Source of the DNA: Kangiella aquimarina DSM 16071
Lineage (GTDB): Bacteria; Pseudomonadota; Gammaproteobacteria; Enterobacterales; Kangiellaceae
Assembly (NCBI RefSeq): GCF_000374105.1
Contig: NZ_KB893651.1
Location: 149,838 to 213,837, forward strand
Direction: 5' to 3'
DNA length: 64,000 bases
This document shows, in pieces, positions 33,838-43,435 of the stretch (its first letter is position 1; every line of letters begins with the position of its first letter). Made by a program: the position numbers and the translations under genes. The notes below the pieces were generated by a model that was not told where the DNA came from, did not search any database, and saw only the letters and a program-made list of their open reading frames with translations.

Positions 33838-35775
33838 GTGAAAATAAAACAAATTCAACTAAACCATGTGAAATCATTTGACGGAATTATTGAGTGTGAC
33901 TTTGACAAAAACACTTCAATTTTTAGTATATCTGGTAGGAATGGTGCTGGTAAATCGACAATCTTAAAGTCAGCATATTTAATTCAAAAAGCTTATTTTT
34001 CAAATCTACTTGGTCAGAAATACAAGGAACAGTTTGATATTGAAGCTAGACGTTTTCTTAATACTGATTTCTCGTATATTAAGTTAAGCATGATAGAAGA
34101 TGAAGAGGAGGTTACGCTAACCTTATCGATTGAAAAAAAACAGATAGTGCTTGCCTGTGACAATGATGAATTTATAAAGAAATACTGGAATTTAAGATCT
34201 CCTGAAAATTTAATCCTCTATATAGATGCAAGCAAAGGTTTTTCAGAGGAAACGCTTCAGTTTAATGAGCTCAATATCGCAGATAATAATAAGATTGACC
34301 TTGCATTGGAAGCTGTCCTTAGGCCTGAGTACTTATTTTCTGGAATCTATCGTCAATTAGTTAAAGACCATGTACATGGCAGACTAATACCAAGCAAACC
34401 TGACAGGCTGCTATATTTTCGCGTTGCTTCGAATATGTTTACATCATTGATCCCTAATGTAGAGTTAAAAAATTTCAGCGGAAAACATAAATCTGGAGAG
34501 TTTGTTCTTCTAGGGAAAGCAAACTCTGATAAGAGGAAGCCTTTATATGACGTTCGAGAGTTTAGTTCTGGGGAGAAAGCATTACTAAGCACGTTATCAT
34601 TTTTATGCATATCAAAGTCAGTTTGTGCGTTGTTTATAGATGAGCCTGAAAACCACTTTCATGAAAACCTACTTCTTGAGTTTGTAAGTTTGCTATATGC
34701 GTTATGTCAGAATGGAGGTCTTTTAGGTTGGACAGCAAAGGAAACCAAATCAGGAAACTCTCTAAATCTCAAAGAAGAATGGTTGGAAAAGGAGTATAGA
34801 GGTCACAGGCTGAATCAAGTGGTATTATCAACACATTCTAAAACCCTTATCTATAAAATTTTCACGATGGGGAAAAACTTTATTGTTTCTGAAGGTGTTA
34901 AAGAGATAAATTATGATGATGCAGAAAATGAACTCCGAGAGCTGGGGCTTAGCTCTGTGCATAGTAAAGTTCTATTAGTTGAAGGTTCTGGTGACCATGA
35001 GTCTTTAGAGTATATATTAAAAGGCAAAAATATAAAGATTAAGCCATTAGGAGGGAGCAGGGAAGTAATTGAGACTTTTAAGAAATTAGTAACTCTGAGA
35101 GAGCATATCAGAGAAATGAAGTTTGTTTTTCTTGTCGATTCAGACAATAAACCGAATGAGTACTTCGAAAAAATTAGAAGTTTAGATGCAGATTTTTATG
35201 ATAATTCGTTTATAACGTTATCAAAACATGAGTTTGAAAATTACCTTCTAGATGAGAGTATCTTTGAGGCAGTTGTAAATAAGTATCTAGAGCTATCTGG
35301 AGAAGAACATAAAAAAATTAGTGGCGACGAAATTAAGGCTAAGTTTGTAGATTTTGCAGAAAGTTCATTGCCGCAGGTATATAAAAAAGAAATGTCTTTA
35401 GTTTTGAACCATAAAATCGAAAGTTTTTTTTCCAATAGACTGTGGGGTAATAAATCATTCAACTGGAATAGTAAAGAGAGAATATTGAATCAAATTAATA
35501 TTAAGGTACTAGATGATAATAGCATTCAGTGCCTAGCCGAAGATCTGAAATTGGCTATATCATCTGTGTTTGAATTATATGAAGATGGTAATGAGCAAGT
35601 TCTACTAGACCGTTGTGATGGCAAACAGGTTTTTGGTAAAGCGTCTGGGCATTTTTCAAATTATGCAGGAGTGGATACCAAGGTGTTCAAAAAAGCAATT
35701 TATCGACATGCTGTTAAGGTTGGGAATGGTCAACTATCAGATTTAGTTGGGGATATATCAAGAAAGTTCGATTAA
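33838..35775 (+). CDS. ABC-type ATPase fused to a TOPRIM-like (OLD/DUF4435-like) domain; possible defence effector
   Basis: 645 residues. The N-terminal SMC/RecF-like ATPase has Walker A GRNGAGKST (33-41), signature FSSGEKALLS (242-251), Walker B ALFIDEPENH (264-273) and H-loop STHSK (331-335). Residues from about 376 form a TOPRIM-like domain: KVLLVEGSGDHESLEYIL (Glu382) and FLVDSDN (Asp434, Asp436), followed by SKHEFENYLL (462-471), a pattern of DUF4435/OLD-type nucleases. The C-terminal ~170 residues are helical. OLD, Gabija GajA and PARIS AriA/AriB share these parts, and several are anti-phage. No helicase or second component is adjacent. GTG start. GC is near one third by eye. Confidence 0.8.
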   Translation: MKIKQIQLNHVKSFDGIIECDFDKNTSIFSISGRNGAGKSTILKSAYLIQKAYFSNLLGQKYKEQFDIEARRFLNTDFSYIKLSMIEDEEEVTLTLSIEKKQIVLACDNDEFIKKYWNLRSPENLILYIDASKGFSEETLQFNELNIADNNKIDLALEAVLRPEYLFSGIYRQLVKDHVHGRLIPSKPDRLLYFRVASNMFTSLIPNVELKNFSGKHKSGEFVLLGKANSDKRKPLYDVREFSSGEKALLSTLSFLCISKSVCALFIDEPENHFHENLLLEFVSLLYALCQNGGLLGWTAKETKSGNSLNLKEEWLEKEYRGHRLNQVVLSTHSKTLIYKIFTMGKNFIVSEGVKEINYDDAENELRELGLSSVHSKVLLVEGSGDHESLEYILKGKNIKIKPLGGSREVIETFKKLVTLREHIREMKFVFLVDSDNKPNEYFEKIRSLDADFYDNSFITLSKHEFENYLLDESIFEAVVNKYLELSGEEHKKISGDEIKAKFVDFAESSLPQVYKKEMSLVLNHKIESFFSNRLWGNKSFNWNSKERILNQINIKVLDDNSIQCLAEDLKLAISSVFELYEDGNEQVLLDRCDGKQVFGKASGHFSNYAGVDTKVFKKAIYRHAVKVGNGQLSDLVGDISRKFD

Positions 35776-35860
35776 CTTCACCAAGAATGAAATTAATGGT
35801 GTCAGAGTAAATTAAACCTACATCTTGGACTTGTGGTTGATTTACAAAATCCCAGCCAAC

Positions 35861-35898
35861 AAAAAAGGCTTACAGATTTCTCTGTAAGCCTTTCTTTT
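35861..35898. terminator. bidirectional terminator between the ATPase gene and tRNA-Met
   Basis: AAAAAAGGCTTACAG-ATTTCT-CTGTAAGCCTTTCTTTT. The six-T side faces the minus strand, where it ends tRNA-Met. Confidence 0.85.
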
Positions 35899-35901
35899 AT
35901 A

Positions 35902-35978
35902 TGGTAGCTATGGGTGGACTTGAACCACCGACCCCAGCATTATGAATGCTGTGCTCTAACCAGCTGAGCTACATAGCC
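35902..35978 (-). tRNA. tRNA-Met (elongator, CAT anticodon)
   Basis: 77-nt cloverleaf with encoded CCA. Acceptor GGCTATG/CATAGCT, D arm GCTCAGCTGGTTAGAGC, anticodon stem CAGCA/TGCTG with loop TTCATAA, variable GGGTC, T arm GGTGG-TTCAAGT-CCACC. The layout matches elongator tRNA-Met rather than tRNA-Ile2 or initiator tRNA. The first pair is G1-U72 rather than Watson-Crick. It borders the AT-rich segment, but its 3' end faces that segment with no visible repeated attachment site. Confidence 0.93.
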
Positions 35979-36076
35979 ATAATTCAGTGGCGCGTATTTT
36001 CGTGATTTGGGGGCTTGTTGTCAAGCCCCTGTATATAAAAAGTATCGTGAAAATCCTTGCCTGAATTTATTCGGTC

Positions 36077-37168
36077 TTAGACGTTGAATCGGAAGTGCAT
36101 GACGTCGCCGTCCTGGACGATGTATTCCTTGCCTTCCAAGCGCCATTTACCGGCTTCTTTTGCGCCTGCTTCGCCGTTGCCTGCGATGTAGTCGTCGTAA
36201 GCGATGACTTCGGCGCGGATGAAGCCTTTTTCGAAGTCGGTGTGGATGACGGCGGCGGCCTGTGGGGCTGTGGCACCGATTTTTACCTGCCATGCGCGAA
36301 CTTCTTTTACGCCTGCCGTAAAGTAGGTCTGTAGGTTAAGGAGGCTGTAACCAGCGCGTATAACGCGGTTTAGGCCTGGCTCGTCCTGTCCTAAGTCAGC
36401 TAAGAAGTCTGCTTTGTCTTCGTCGTCCAGTGCAGCGATTTCAGATTCGATTGCGGCGCAGATTGGCACTACTTCTGAGTTTTCGCTGGCGGCGAATTCG
36501 CGTACCTTGTCGAGCAATGGGTTGTTTTCAAATCCATCTTCGCTGACGTTGGCGATATACATGGTTGGTTTGTTGGTGATGAGCTGGAATTTACGCATAA
36601 TTTTTTGCTCATCTTTATCCAGATCTAGAGAGCGTAGGGCGTTGCCTTCATCGAGGCAAGCTTTGGCTTTTTCCAGAATGGCTAATTCAGCTTTGGCGTC
36701 TTTGTCGCCGCTTTTGGCGATTTTCGCTGTTTTCAGAATACGTTTTTCAACCGCTTCAAGGTCAGCAAGCGCTAACTCGGTATTGATGGTTTCGATATCG
36801 GCGATTGGGTCGACTTTACCGGCAACGTGAACGACGTCGTCATTGGCAAAGCAGCGAACCACGTGCGCGATGGCGTGCGTTTCGCGGATGTTAGCCAGGA
36901 ACTTGTTACCCAGACCTTCACCTTTCGATGCGCCAGCAACCAGACCGGCGATATCGACGAATTCCATAGTCGCAGGCAGGACGCGCTGCGGATTAACGAT
37001 TTTGGCCAGGGCATAAAGGCGCGGATCAGGAATTGGCACCACGCCTGTATTCGGTTCGATGGTGCAGAATGGGTAGTTAGCTGCATCAATGCCCGCATCG
37101 GTCAATGCGTTGAACAGAGTTGATTTACCAACGTTAGGAAGTCCTACAATACCGCAATTTAATGCCAT
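36077..37168 (-). CDS. ychF: ribosome-binding ATPase YchF (OBG-family)
   Basis: 363 residues. P-loop [12 protein letters not shown] (8-19), switch [20 protein letters not shown], and NVSE in place of the guanine-specific NKxD, which explains ATP preference in this family. A coiled-coil insertion lies in the middle ([19 protein letters not shown]) and a C-terminal TGS domain ([15 protein letters not shown] ... VMHFRFNV). It binds ribosomes and is linked to oxidative stress control. It follows pth on the same strand by 29 bp, the usual pth-ychF pair. Confidence 0.96.
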   Translation of the reverse strand: MALNCGIVGLPNVGKSTLFNALTDAGIDAANYPFCTIEPNTGVVPIPDPRLYALAKIVNPQRVLPATMEFVDIAGLVAGASKGEGLGNKFLANIRETHAIAHVVRCFANDDVVHVAGKVDPIADIETINTELALADLEAVEKRILKTAKIAKSGDKDAKAELAILEKAKACLDEGNALRSLDLDKDEQKIMRKFQLITNKPTMYIANVSEDGFENNPLLDKVREFAASENSEVVPICAAIESEIAALDDEDKADFLADLGQDEPGLNRVIRAGYSLLNLQTYFTAGVKEVRAWQVKIGATAPQAAAVIHTDFEKGFIRAEVIAYDDYIAGNGEAGAKEAGKWRLEGKEYIVQDGDVMHFRFNV

Positions 37169-37197
37169 GACTAAATCTCTTTGAGTTGTGTTGCTTG

Positions 37198-37791
37198 TTA
37201 ACTGGCGGGTGGGGTGATGCTGTGCAGTCGATGCACGGCTTTATCCCAGTCGCCATTCAAAAGGGTGCCGGTTTCGCGAACCGCTTCATCAATCGCGAGG
37301 ATGATGGCGTTGCGCTCGTCCGGACTGGGCTTACCGAGTACATAGCCTGTGACCTGGCTTTTATGGCCCGGATGACCAATGCCGACTCGTAAGCGCATGA
37401 ATTCTTTATTGTTGCCAAGGCTGCTGATGGTGTCGCGCAAACCATTGTGGCCGCCGTGGCCACCGCCTTTTTTCAGTTTTAATGTGCCGGGATCGATATC
37501 CAGCTCATCGTGGGCGACTAAAATCTGTTCCGGTTCAACTTTATAGAAGTTGGCGACCGTCTGTATGGCTTTGCCGCTGAGGTTCATAAAGGTAGTTGGG
37601 ATTAGCAGCATGACCTCGTGGCCATTGATGAATCCCTTGCCGAATAAACCGTGGAACTTGCTTTCAACTTTCAGGGGGATTGAATAGGCGCGCGCGAGTT
37701 CTTCCACATACCAGGCTCCGGCATTGTGGCGGGTTCCTTCGTATTGTGTGCCTGGATTGGCCAGACCGACAATCAGCTTGATGCTCGACAC
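37198..37791 (-). CDS. pth: peptidyl-tRNA hydrolase
   Basis: 197-residue enzyme that frees tRNA from prematurely dropped peptidyl-tRNA. [17 protein letters not shown] carries the catalytic His, FMNLSG and [11 protein letters not shown] hold further active-site residues, and [12 protein letters not shown] binds the CCA end. Length and order are standard. Upstream is the rplY terminator (37835-37878), so pth-ychF probably has its own promoter in addition to any read-through. Confidence 0.96.
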   Translation of the reverse strand: MSSIKLIVGLANPGTQYEGTRHNAGAWYVEELARAYSIPLKVESKFHGLFGKGFINGHEVMLLIPTTFMNLSGKAIQTVANFYKVEPEQILVAHDELDIDPGTLKLKKGGGHGGHNGLRDTISSLGNNKEFMRLRVGIGHPGHKSQVTGYVLGKPSPDERNAIILAIDEAVRETGTLLNGDWDKAVHRLHSITPPAS

Positions 37792-37834
37792 AGCGTTATC
37801 CCCAAGATTAGATTATGTTTGTGCTTTTAAAGAA

Positions 37835-37878
37835 AAGACCCCGAAATGGTTGCCCTTTGCAGGATTTCGAGGTCTTAT
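37835..37878 (-). terminator. rho-independent terminator of rplY
   Basis: On the minus strand AAGACCTCGAAAT ... ATTTCGGGGTCTT followed by TTCTTT, between rplY and pth. Confidence 0.75.
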
Positions 37879-37916
37879 CATAGCCAGAAATGGCCGACTT
37901 AGCTAAGCTACAAAGA

Positions 37917-38594
37917 TTACTCTTTGTCTTCGCCTGCTTCTTCGTCGCCTTTCTGTTCAGTAGCTGGTACTTCAGCTTCTGCTGCTTCATCAGCTTCTTC
38001 TGTTTCGTCTTCAGAAGGACCGCTAGGACGAACAACGTTAGCTACTGACAAGTCGTGCTCTTCGCCTTGAAGTGCTGTTAATTCAACACCTTCTGGCAAT
38101 TTAAGGTCTGACAAGTGAATAGTGTCACCTAGATCCAGGCCGCCCAAGTCAACTTCGATGTACTCAGGAAGGTTACGTGGACGACACGCAACTTCAACGC
38201 TGGTGATCTGGTGAGACATAACGCCGCCAGCTTTAACGCCAGGAGCAGATTTCTCGTTAAGGAAGTGCAATGGAACAGTAGCATTCATGATTTCACCACG
38301 AACGATACGCTTAAGGTCCATGTGCAATACTTTAGGTTTGAAAGGGTGACGCTGAATGTCTTTGATAACTACTTCTTCAACAGTACCGTCGATATCCAAA
38401 TTGATGATTGAAGAATAAACTGCTTCTTCATCAAGCATATTGATGATCTGGTTGTGATTTAAAGAAATAGATTTAGGTTCTTCCTTACCACCGTAAACGA
38501 TAGCAGGAATCATGTCTGCTTCACGACGTAGGCGGCGGCTCGCACCTTTCCCCATATCGCTACGCAATTCAGCGTTAAAAGTAAATTCGCTCAT
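37917..38594 (-). CDS. rplY: 50S ribosomal protein L25 (general stress/CTC form)
   Basis: 225 residues: an N-terminal L25 domain that binds 5S rRNA (MSEFTFNAELRSDMGKGASRRLR, PAIVYGGKEEPKSISL) plus the C-terminal TL5/CTC domain (LPEYIEVDLGGLDLGDTIHLSDL) and an acidic tail. The ATG at 38594 begins at the family N terminus, so the longer open frame to 38654 is not used. Part of the rplY-pth-ychF string, separated from pth by a terminator. Confidence 0.95.
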   Translation of the reverse strand: MSEFTFNAELRSDMGKGASRRLRREADMIPAIVYGGKEEPKSISLNHNQIINMLDEEAVYSSIINLDIDGTVEEVVIKDIQRHPFKPKVLHMDLKRIVRGEIMNATVPLHFLNEKSAPGVKAGGVMSHQITSVEVACRPRNLPEYIEVDLGGLDLGDTIHLSDLKLPEGVELTALQGEEHDLSVANVVRPSGPSEDETEEADEAAEAEVPATEQKGDEEAGEDKE

Positions 38595-38783
38595 TGTGTT
38601 ACTCCACAAGTTGAGGGTTAGTATAAACCTGGCTTCGCGACCAAAGACAGGCATGAATTCTTGGGTTTTTGGTCAATTTGACCGGATTGGCCCAAAAATG
38701 GTGCGAAATTATACAACAGCAAGGGTTGCAGAAGCTAGGGAAAATGTGGATTTATTGGTCAATTGGGGGGCATATTAAGATCT

Positions 38784-38809
38784 GTCATTCCGGATTTAAT
38801 CCGGAATCC
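38784..38809. repeat. REP-like palindrome
   Basis: GTCATTCCGGAT-TTA-ATCCGGAATCC in the 516-bp gap upstream of rplY. Confidence 0.7.
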
Positions 38810-38977
38810 AGTGGCCTTTAAGAGCAAGAGCACTTATTAGAATGGATTCACCACGGGCTTGGCCTCCCCCCTGGGGGACTTCCTTCGGTCGCCCGCCTTC
38901 GCGGGAATGACAGTCCTAATGATTTGTTGAGTCATTGGGAGGTAGCGGCAATGCCTGTGTGCTTGCCCATGAAAAGG

Positions 38978-39012
38978 CACTGGATCCCGCGGCTTGACCG
39001 CGGGATCCAGTG
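38978..39012. repeat. REP-like perfect palindrome
   Basis: CACTGGATCCCGCGG-CTTGA-CCGCGGGATCCAGTG: 15-bp perfect arms. Between it and the 38784 unit lies a further degenerate unit with CGCCTTCGCGGGAATGACAG (38895-38914). The rest of the 38595-39110 gap shows no gene, only rplY promoter space. Confidence 0.75.
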
Positions 39013-39110
39013 ATTTATAGAAGAAGATTAGATCAACTAATGGTACTTCCTTCGGTCGTCTTAATTACTCTAGGGTATTTCCTCTGGCCATAGTTCAGAG
39101 TGACATATTT

Positions 39111-40394
39111 TTACTGGTTGCAATTACTCTCAGGGTCAATGGAAAGTCTAATGCGTTGGCAGATTTCCTGATAGGACTCCTGTTGTCCGTTAGCCTGCAT
39201 CAGGTTCATGAGCCCAACATTGGCATCTTTGTCGAGCGGTGAATAGTTGAGAACCGTGCGATACCAGATTTCGGCTTCCTGCGGCTCATTTAGCTGCACG
39301 TATTTGTCAGCAATGGCGACGCCTATTTTCGGATACCAGGGGCGAACTTTGGCAACTTGTTGATCATATACGTTTGTCATGGCCTGGTAGGCCTGTTCCA
39401 TTAATTGCAGGTAGCGTTCATCATCACCATTCAGCTGGGCGATTTCTGCCTTATTGATCATGGCGCCCCAGGCATTGTGGTTAAGCTCGATGGCTTTATC
39501 GTAATGCTTTTCCGCCTCGGCATATTGCTGCTGGGCGGCGTAGACCAAGCCAAGCGAGCGGTGAACCATGTAGTCATTGGGGCTGAGGCGAACGGCTCTT
39601 TCCGCTAATGCTTCAGCTCTGGACAGGTAGAGCTGAGCTTCGGGACTTGCCAGTCGTTGTTCCTGATGCGCTTGGGTTAGCGAGGAGTGGTTGATGTCGG
39701 GTGTGCCCAGTTCGTTGGGCCAGCGCAGAACTTTCTGCACCAGGGCTGTGGCCAGTCCTGACTGGGCCGGGCCAAATTCGGGTTCAGCGGCAATAATTCT
39801 TTCGTAAAGCTTAATCGCGTTTTCGTTATCTGTGCGGGTGTATTGAAAGTAATAATTATCAGCCTGTTCTTTTAGGTTTTGTAGTTCGGGGCTGAGTTTT
39901 TGCTGTTCTTCTTGATTAAGCTCCTGGTCTGACTGATCGGTCTTTTGTTCATTATTTCGTCGCTGGGTGAACACGGTAACCAAAGAGACAACCATAATGA
40001 ATAGCCAAATCGGCAGAAAGAACTTCCGACGATGGGGTTTCTTTTCGGTTATTGGAGTTGGTTGTGCTGAATCTGAAGTCGTCGGCACAACCTTGAAGCG
40101 GTATCCGCGCTTGGGCAGCGTTTCAATAAATCTGGGTTCTTTAGGATTATCATTCAATGCTTTTCGAAGTTTCGATATGGTTTTGGCCAGAACATCGTCG
40201 CTGACGATGGCATTGTTCCAGACGGCTTCAATGATCTGATCTTTTGATAATACCCGGGAGTGATTTTGAGCCATAAAAAATAGCAGTTCGATGGATTTTG
40301 GCTCCAGGGTTTGTGTTTCATGGCCGTTGCTGATCTCGCCAGTTGAGAGATTGCAGCGCCATTCCAGAATTTGTAGAGTATCTTGGTTGTCCAT
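39111..40394 (-). CDS. CadC-like membrane transcriptional regulator with TPR-type sensor
   Basis: 427 residues. An OmpR-type winged helix occupies about 1-105 (LEPKSIELLFFMAQNHSRVLS, DDVLAKTISKLRKALNDNP, FIETLPKRGYRFKVV). One transmembrane helix is near 131-150 (FFLPIWLFIMVVSLVTVF). The periplasmic part from about 165 is built of TPR-like repeats (AERAVRLSPNDYMVHRSLGL, HYDKAIELNHNAWGAMINKA). This is the one-component CadC/ToxR layout in which an outside signal acts directly on DNA binding. It is divergent from the S41 peptidase gene, a plausible target. Confidence 0.85.
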   Translation of the reverse strand: MDNQDTLQILEWRCNLSTGEISNGHETQTLEPKSIELLFFMAQNHSRVLSKDQIIEAVWNNAIVSDDVLAKTISKLRKALNDNPKEPRFIETLPKRGYRFKVVPTTSDSAQPTPITEKKPHRRKFFLPIWLFIMVVSLVTVFTQRRNNEQKTDQSDQELNQEEQQKLSPELQNLKEQADNYYFQYTRTDNENAIKLYERIIAAEPEFGPAQSGLATALVQKVLRWPNELGTPDINHSSLTQAHQEQRLASPEAQLYLSRAEALAERAVRLSPNDYMVHRSLGLVYAAQQQYAEAEKHYDKAIELNHNAWGAMINKAEIAQLNGDDERYLQLMEQAYQAMTNVYDQQVAKVRPWYPKIGVAIADKYVQLNEPQEAEIWYRTVLNYSPLDKDANVGLMNLMQANGQQESYQEICQRIRLSIDPESNCNQ

Positions 40395-40548
40395 TTTAGT
40401 AATTATTAACTCATTGATTTTAAAAGTCTCAAACCATCAAAGATAAAAAAGTCAGAGAAATAGGATGCAAATGTCAGGATATTATAGCCACTCGTATTCA
40501 GGATAGTAGCTTGTTATGACACATTACATTTATCAGGAGCAAGTTTAC

Positions 40549-42045
40549 ATGTTAGCAAAACAAATCATAACGTCTTTTTTTCTTGGACTGTCTTTGGTGA
40601 TTGCGGCCGGGGTGAGCGATTTGGCAGTGGCAGAAGAAAGTCAGACTGAAAAAACACTTTCTGAAAAGACCTATAGCGCAGATGAAGTTCGTGAGGATTT
40701 CGCCGAGTTATATCAGCGTCTTGAGTCGGCGCATTATAATTTATACGTCAATAGAACCGAAGCAGAGTACGACCAGTTATTCAAAAAGCTCAGGAAAGAG
40801 GTCAAGGGTACTATGACTGAATCGGAAATCAGGTTGCTCTTTCAGGAGTTTGTGGCCTTTGGCAATATTGCCCACGCCAGAATAGATTTGCCTGCTGACA
40901 AATATCGCGAATACCGAAAGCAGGGCGGCAAGTCATTCCCTCTTTATATCAAGGTGATGGATGGCAAAGTGTATATTGCTGAGAATTACAGCGATCACCC
41001 TGACGTAGCCGTTGGTATGGAGTTGCTGGCCATTAATGGCGTTAAGGTCGAGCCGCTTTTTAAACGCTTAAGACGTTATAAGTCTGCGGATAATGATTAT
41101 ATTTTTAATGGCTTTCTTGAGCTTGAGCTACCACTCTTTCTCTGGTTCGAATTTGGGCCGCAAGAAGACTTTGCGGTGACCTTAAAGCAAGAAGATAACG
41201 TTTTTGATGCGGAAATTAAGGCGGTTACTCATCAGGAATTACTGAGCAGGCTCGAGGCGCAGCAAGGTTTGTTGCAGCTGGATTGGGAACGAAGTTATGA
41301 GATTATCGATGGTATTGGTTACTTGAGACCTGGACCGTTTTTCAACTTTTCAGCGGATGCTGACAATGTCTGGGACAACAACGAATTTGCCAGGTTTATT
41401 GAGCAGGCATTTACTCACTTTAGAGAAAATGATGTGGATGCTCTGCTGATTGATATACGCAACAATCCCGGTGGCGATAATTCATTTAGCGATCTGATGG
41501 TAAAGCAGTTTGCTGATAAGCCGTTTAAATTTACTTCAGAGTTTAACGTGAAGTTGAGCGATGAGTTTATTGCTGCCAACGAAGAACGCTTGAGTAATAG
41601 ACAAAACTCCGATGGAGTAATCTCGGTTTCTGAGCAGTTTAAGCAAGCATATAAAGATCTCAAACCGGGCGATATATTTAAACTGGATCTTCCTTTGGTT
41701 GAACCGATCAACAAACCATTCGACAAGCCAGTGTTTGTATTGATTAATCGACATTCCTACTCGAATGCGGTGACTGTGGCTGCGCAGGTACAGGATTATG
41801 GGTTTGCGACGATTATGGGTGAGAAAACCTCAGATCTGGCAACCACTTACGGCGCCATGGAGAATTTTAAGCTGACTCATACTGGCATTAATGTGGGTTT
41901 TCCGAAAGCACATATTATTAGACCCAGTGGCGATAAAAGTAATGACGGGGTAACGCCGGATATTGTCATAGAAACACCGTTGGTTGAGAGTGATTCTGAT
42001 CCGGTATTGCAGGAAGCAATCAAGGAAATTAAGCAGCGTCTGTAG
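40549..42045 (+). CDS. S41 family peptidase (C-terminal processing protease-like)
   Basis: 498 residues exported by a signal peptide (MLAKQIITSFFLGLSLVIAAG). LIDIRNNPGGDNSFSDLM is the conserved tail-specific protease core. The catalytic Ser is expected in NRHSYSNAVTVAAQ and the Lys in GEKTSD. A degenerate PDZ-like region may lie near 140-190 (VAVGMELLAINGVKVEPLF). CAGGAG upstream supports the ATG at 40549 over 40516. It sits 154 bp from the divergent CadC-like regulator. Unlike Prc it lacks the long extra domains. Confidence 0.88.
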   Translation: MLAKQIITSFFLGLSLVIAAGVSDLAVAEESQTEKTLSEKTYSADEVREDFAELYQRLESAHYNLYVNRTEAEYDQLFKKLRKEVKGTMTESEIRLLFQEFVAFGNIAHARIDLPADKYREYRKQGGKSFPLYIKVMDGKVYIAENYSDHPDVAVGMELLAINGVKVEPLFKRLRRYKSADNDYIFNGFLELELPLFLWFEFGPQEDFAVTLKQEDNVFDAEIKAVTHQELLSRLEAQQGLLQLDWERSYEIIDGIGYLRPGPFFNFSADADNVWDNNEFARFIEQAFTHFRENDVDALLIDIRNNPGGDNSFSDLMVKQFADKPFKFTSEFNVKLSDEFIAANEERLSNRQNSDGVISVSEQFKQAYKDLKPGDIFKLDLPLVEPINKPFDKPVFVLINRHSYSNAVTVAAQVQDYGFATIMGEKTSDLATTYGAMENFKLTHTGINVGFPKAHIIRPSGDKSNDGVTPDIVIETPLVESDSDPVLQEAIKEIKQRL

Positions 42046-42234
42046 TCTTGTGAATGCTCAACTAGAAGTTAGAGATTGTGGTACAAGAGCAGATTATGAA
42101 ATACGTCCTGTATTTCACCAAAGGCCAGCTTCGCTGTTTTAAATCGCTCCCTGCGATTTAATCCAAATCTAGTTTGGAATGACAAAACTCTAGGGTGGTG
42201 CTTTCCTTTTGTTTCTGTCGGGCGGCTGTGTTTC

Positions 42235-42262
42235 GTAGGGGCGATTCATGAATCGCCCCTAC
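42235..42262. repeat. REP-like perfect palindrome (GTAGGGGCGATTC type)
   Basis: GTAGGGGCGATTC-AT-GAATCGCCCCTAC; near-identical copy at 45163. In the 372-bp gap 42046-42417, which also has GATTTAA-type symmetric sequence with TTTGGAATGACA (42137-42183) and the prs terminator, but no gene. Confidence 0.8.
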
Positions 42263-42370
42263 AGAGGTTCAAATATTCCTGTTATCCCGCAGCTGTGATT
42301 GTGTGAGTCAGTAATCTATAAAATAAAGAGCAGATTGCAAGCTATAGCTATATTTGGAATCTCAGGCAAT

Positions 42371-42398
42371 AAAAAAGCAGGCTCGAGGCCTGCTTTTT
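42371..42398 (-). terminator. rho-independent terminator of prs
   Basis: AAAAAAGCAGGC-TCGAG-GCCTGCTTTTT, 20 bp beyond the prs stop. Confidence 0.85.
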
Positions 42399-42417
42399 GT
42401 AGCACTTGTTCTAAATC

Positions 42418-43368
42418 TTAGTCTAGAAACATGGTTGAGATTGATTCTTCGGTATTAACACGACGAATCGATTCACCCAGTAATGGTGCAAGATCGAGAA
42501 TTTCAATACGGTCACACGCTTGCGCTTCTTCTGAAAGCGGGATGGTGTTAGTCACAACTAACTTATCCAAGCTTGAGCCAGTAATGTTGCTGATGGCTTT
42601 ACCTGAGAGAACGGCGTGAGTTGCATAAGCGTATACATTGCTGGCACCGTGATCTTTAAGTGCCTGAGCTGCCTGGCAAAGCGTTCCGGCTGTATCAACC
42701 ATGTCATCAACAATAACGCAGTCACGACCTGAAACATCACCAATGATGTTCATGACGCTGACTTCGTTTGCGCGCGGGCGACGTTTATCGATAATCGATA
42801 AGTCTGCGTCGTTTAGGCGCTTTGCAATGGCACGAGCACGAACAACACCGCCAACATCAGGCGAAACAACCATTAGGTTTTTACCGGCGATATTGGATTG
42901 GATGTGTTCAAGAAGTACTGGTGTGGCGTAGACGTTGTCTACTGGAATATTGAAGAAGCCCTGAATCTGGTCTGCGTGTAGGTCAACCGTAAGAACGCGG
43001 TCAAAACCTACGCCGCTGATCATATCGGCGACTACTTTTGCACTGATTGGTACACGTGCTGAACGAACGCGACGATCCTGACGAGCGTAACCATAGTAAG
43101 GAATTACTGCGGTGATACGCTTGGCTGATGCACGTTTTAGTGCGTCGGCCATGATGATCAATTCCATCAAGTTGTCGTTGGTTGGTGCGCAAGTAGATTG
43201 AATGATGAAAACGTCTTTACCACGAACATTTTCAAGAATTTCGACGCTGCACTCACCATCACTAAAGCGTTCAGTATGCGCTTTACCCAGTGGTACGTTT
43301 AAGTAATCAGAAATTCGTTTGGCGAGATCAGGTGTGGCATTACCACTGAAAAGCATTAAATCAGACAT
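42418..43368 (-). CDS. prs: ribose-phosphate pyrophosphokinase (PRPP synthetase)
   Basis: 316-residue enzyme making PRPP from ribose 5-phosphate and ATP for nucleotide, His, Trp and NAD synthesis. [19 protein letters not shown] is the family N terminus, [16 protein letters not shown] the regulatory/ATP loop, [14 protein letters not shown] conserved, [12 protein letters not shown] the metal/flexible region and [14 protein letters not shown] the PRPP-binding motif. The start at 43368 matches E. coli Prs; the upstream open frame to 43395 is probably leader. It lies downstream of tRNA-Gln and ispE, as in many Gammaproteobacteria. Confidence 0.96.
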   Translation of the reverse strand: MSDLMLFSGNATPDLAKRISDYLNVPLGKAHTERFSDGECSVEILENVRGKDVFIIQSTCAPTNDNLMELIIMADALKRASAKRITAVIPYYGYARQDRRVRSARVPISAKVVADMISGVGFDRVLTVDLHADQIQGFFNIPVDNVYATPVLLEHIQSNIAGKNLMVVSPDVGGVVRARAIAKRLNDADLSIIDKRRPRANEVSVMNIIGDVSGRDCVIVDDMVDTAGTLCQAAQALKDHGASNVYAYATHAVLSGKAISNITGSSLDKLVVTNTIPLSEEAQACDRIEILDLAPLLGESIRRVNTEESISTMFLD

Positions 43369-43435
43369 CGAAAAGCCCTGTAACATTAGCCCCAAAAGTT
43401 ACAGCAAGCAGAATAAAAGCTGGAAGAAGAGAAGA

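Noticed and set aside
33838-35775. Gabija-type two-gene defence system
   Set aside because: No UvrD-like helicase (GajB) is adjacent; the next features are a terminator, tRNA-Met and ychF.
35850-35990. Classical integration site in tRNA-Met for the AT-rich segment
   Set aside because: No integrase gene and no duplicated tRNA 3' end was seen between 33.0 and 35.9 kb; proximity alone is not enough.
36095-37123. Several + strand frames inside ychF
   Set aside because: They are antisense to a strongly conserved gene and have the biased composition of its complement.
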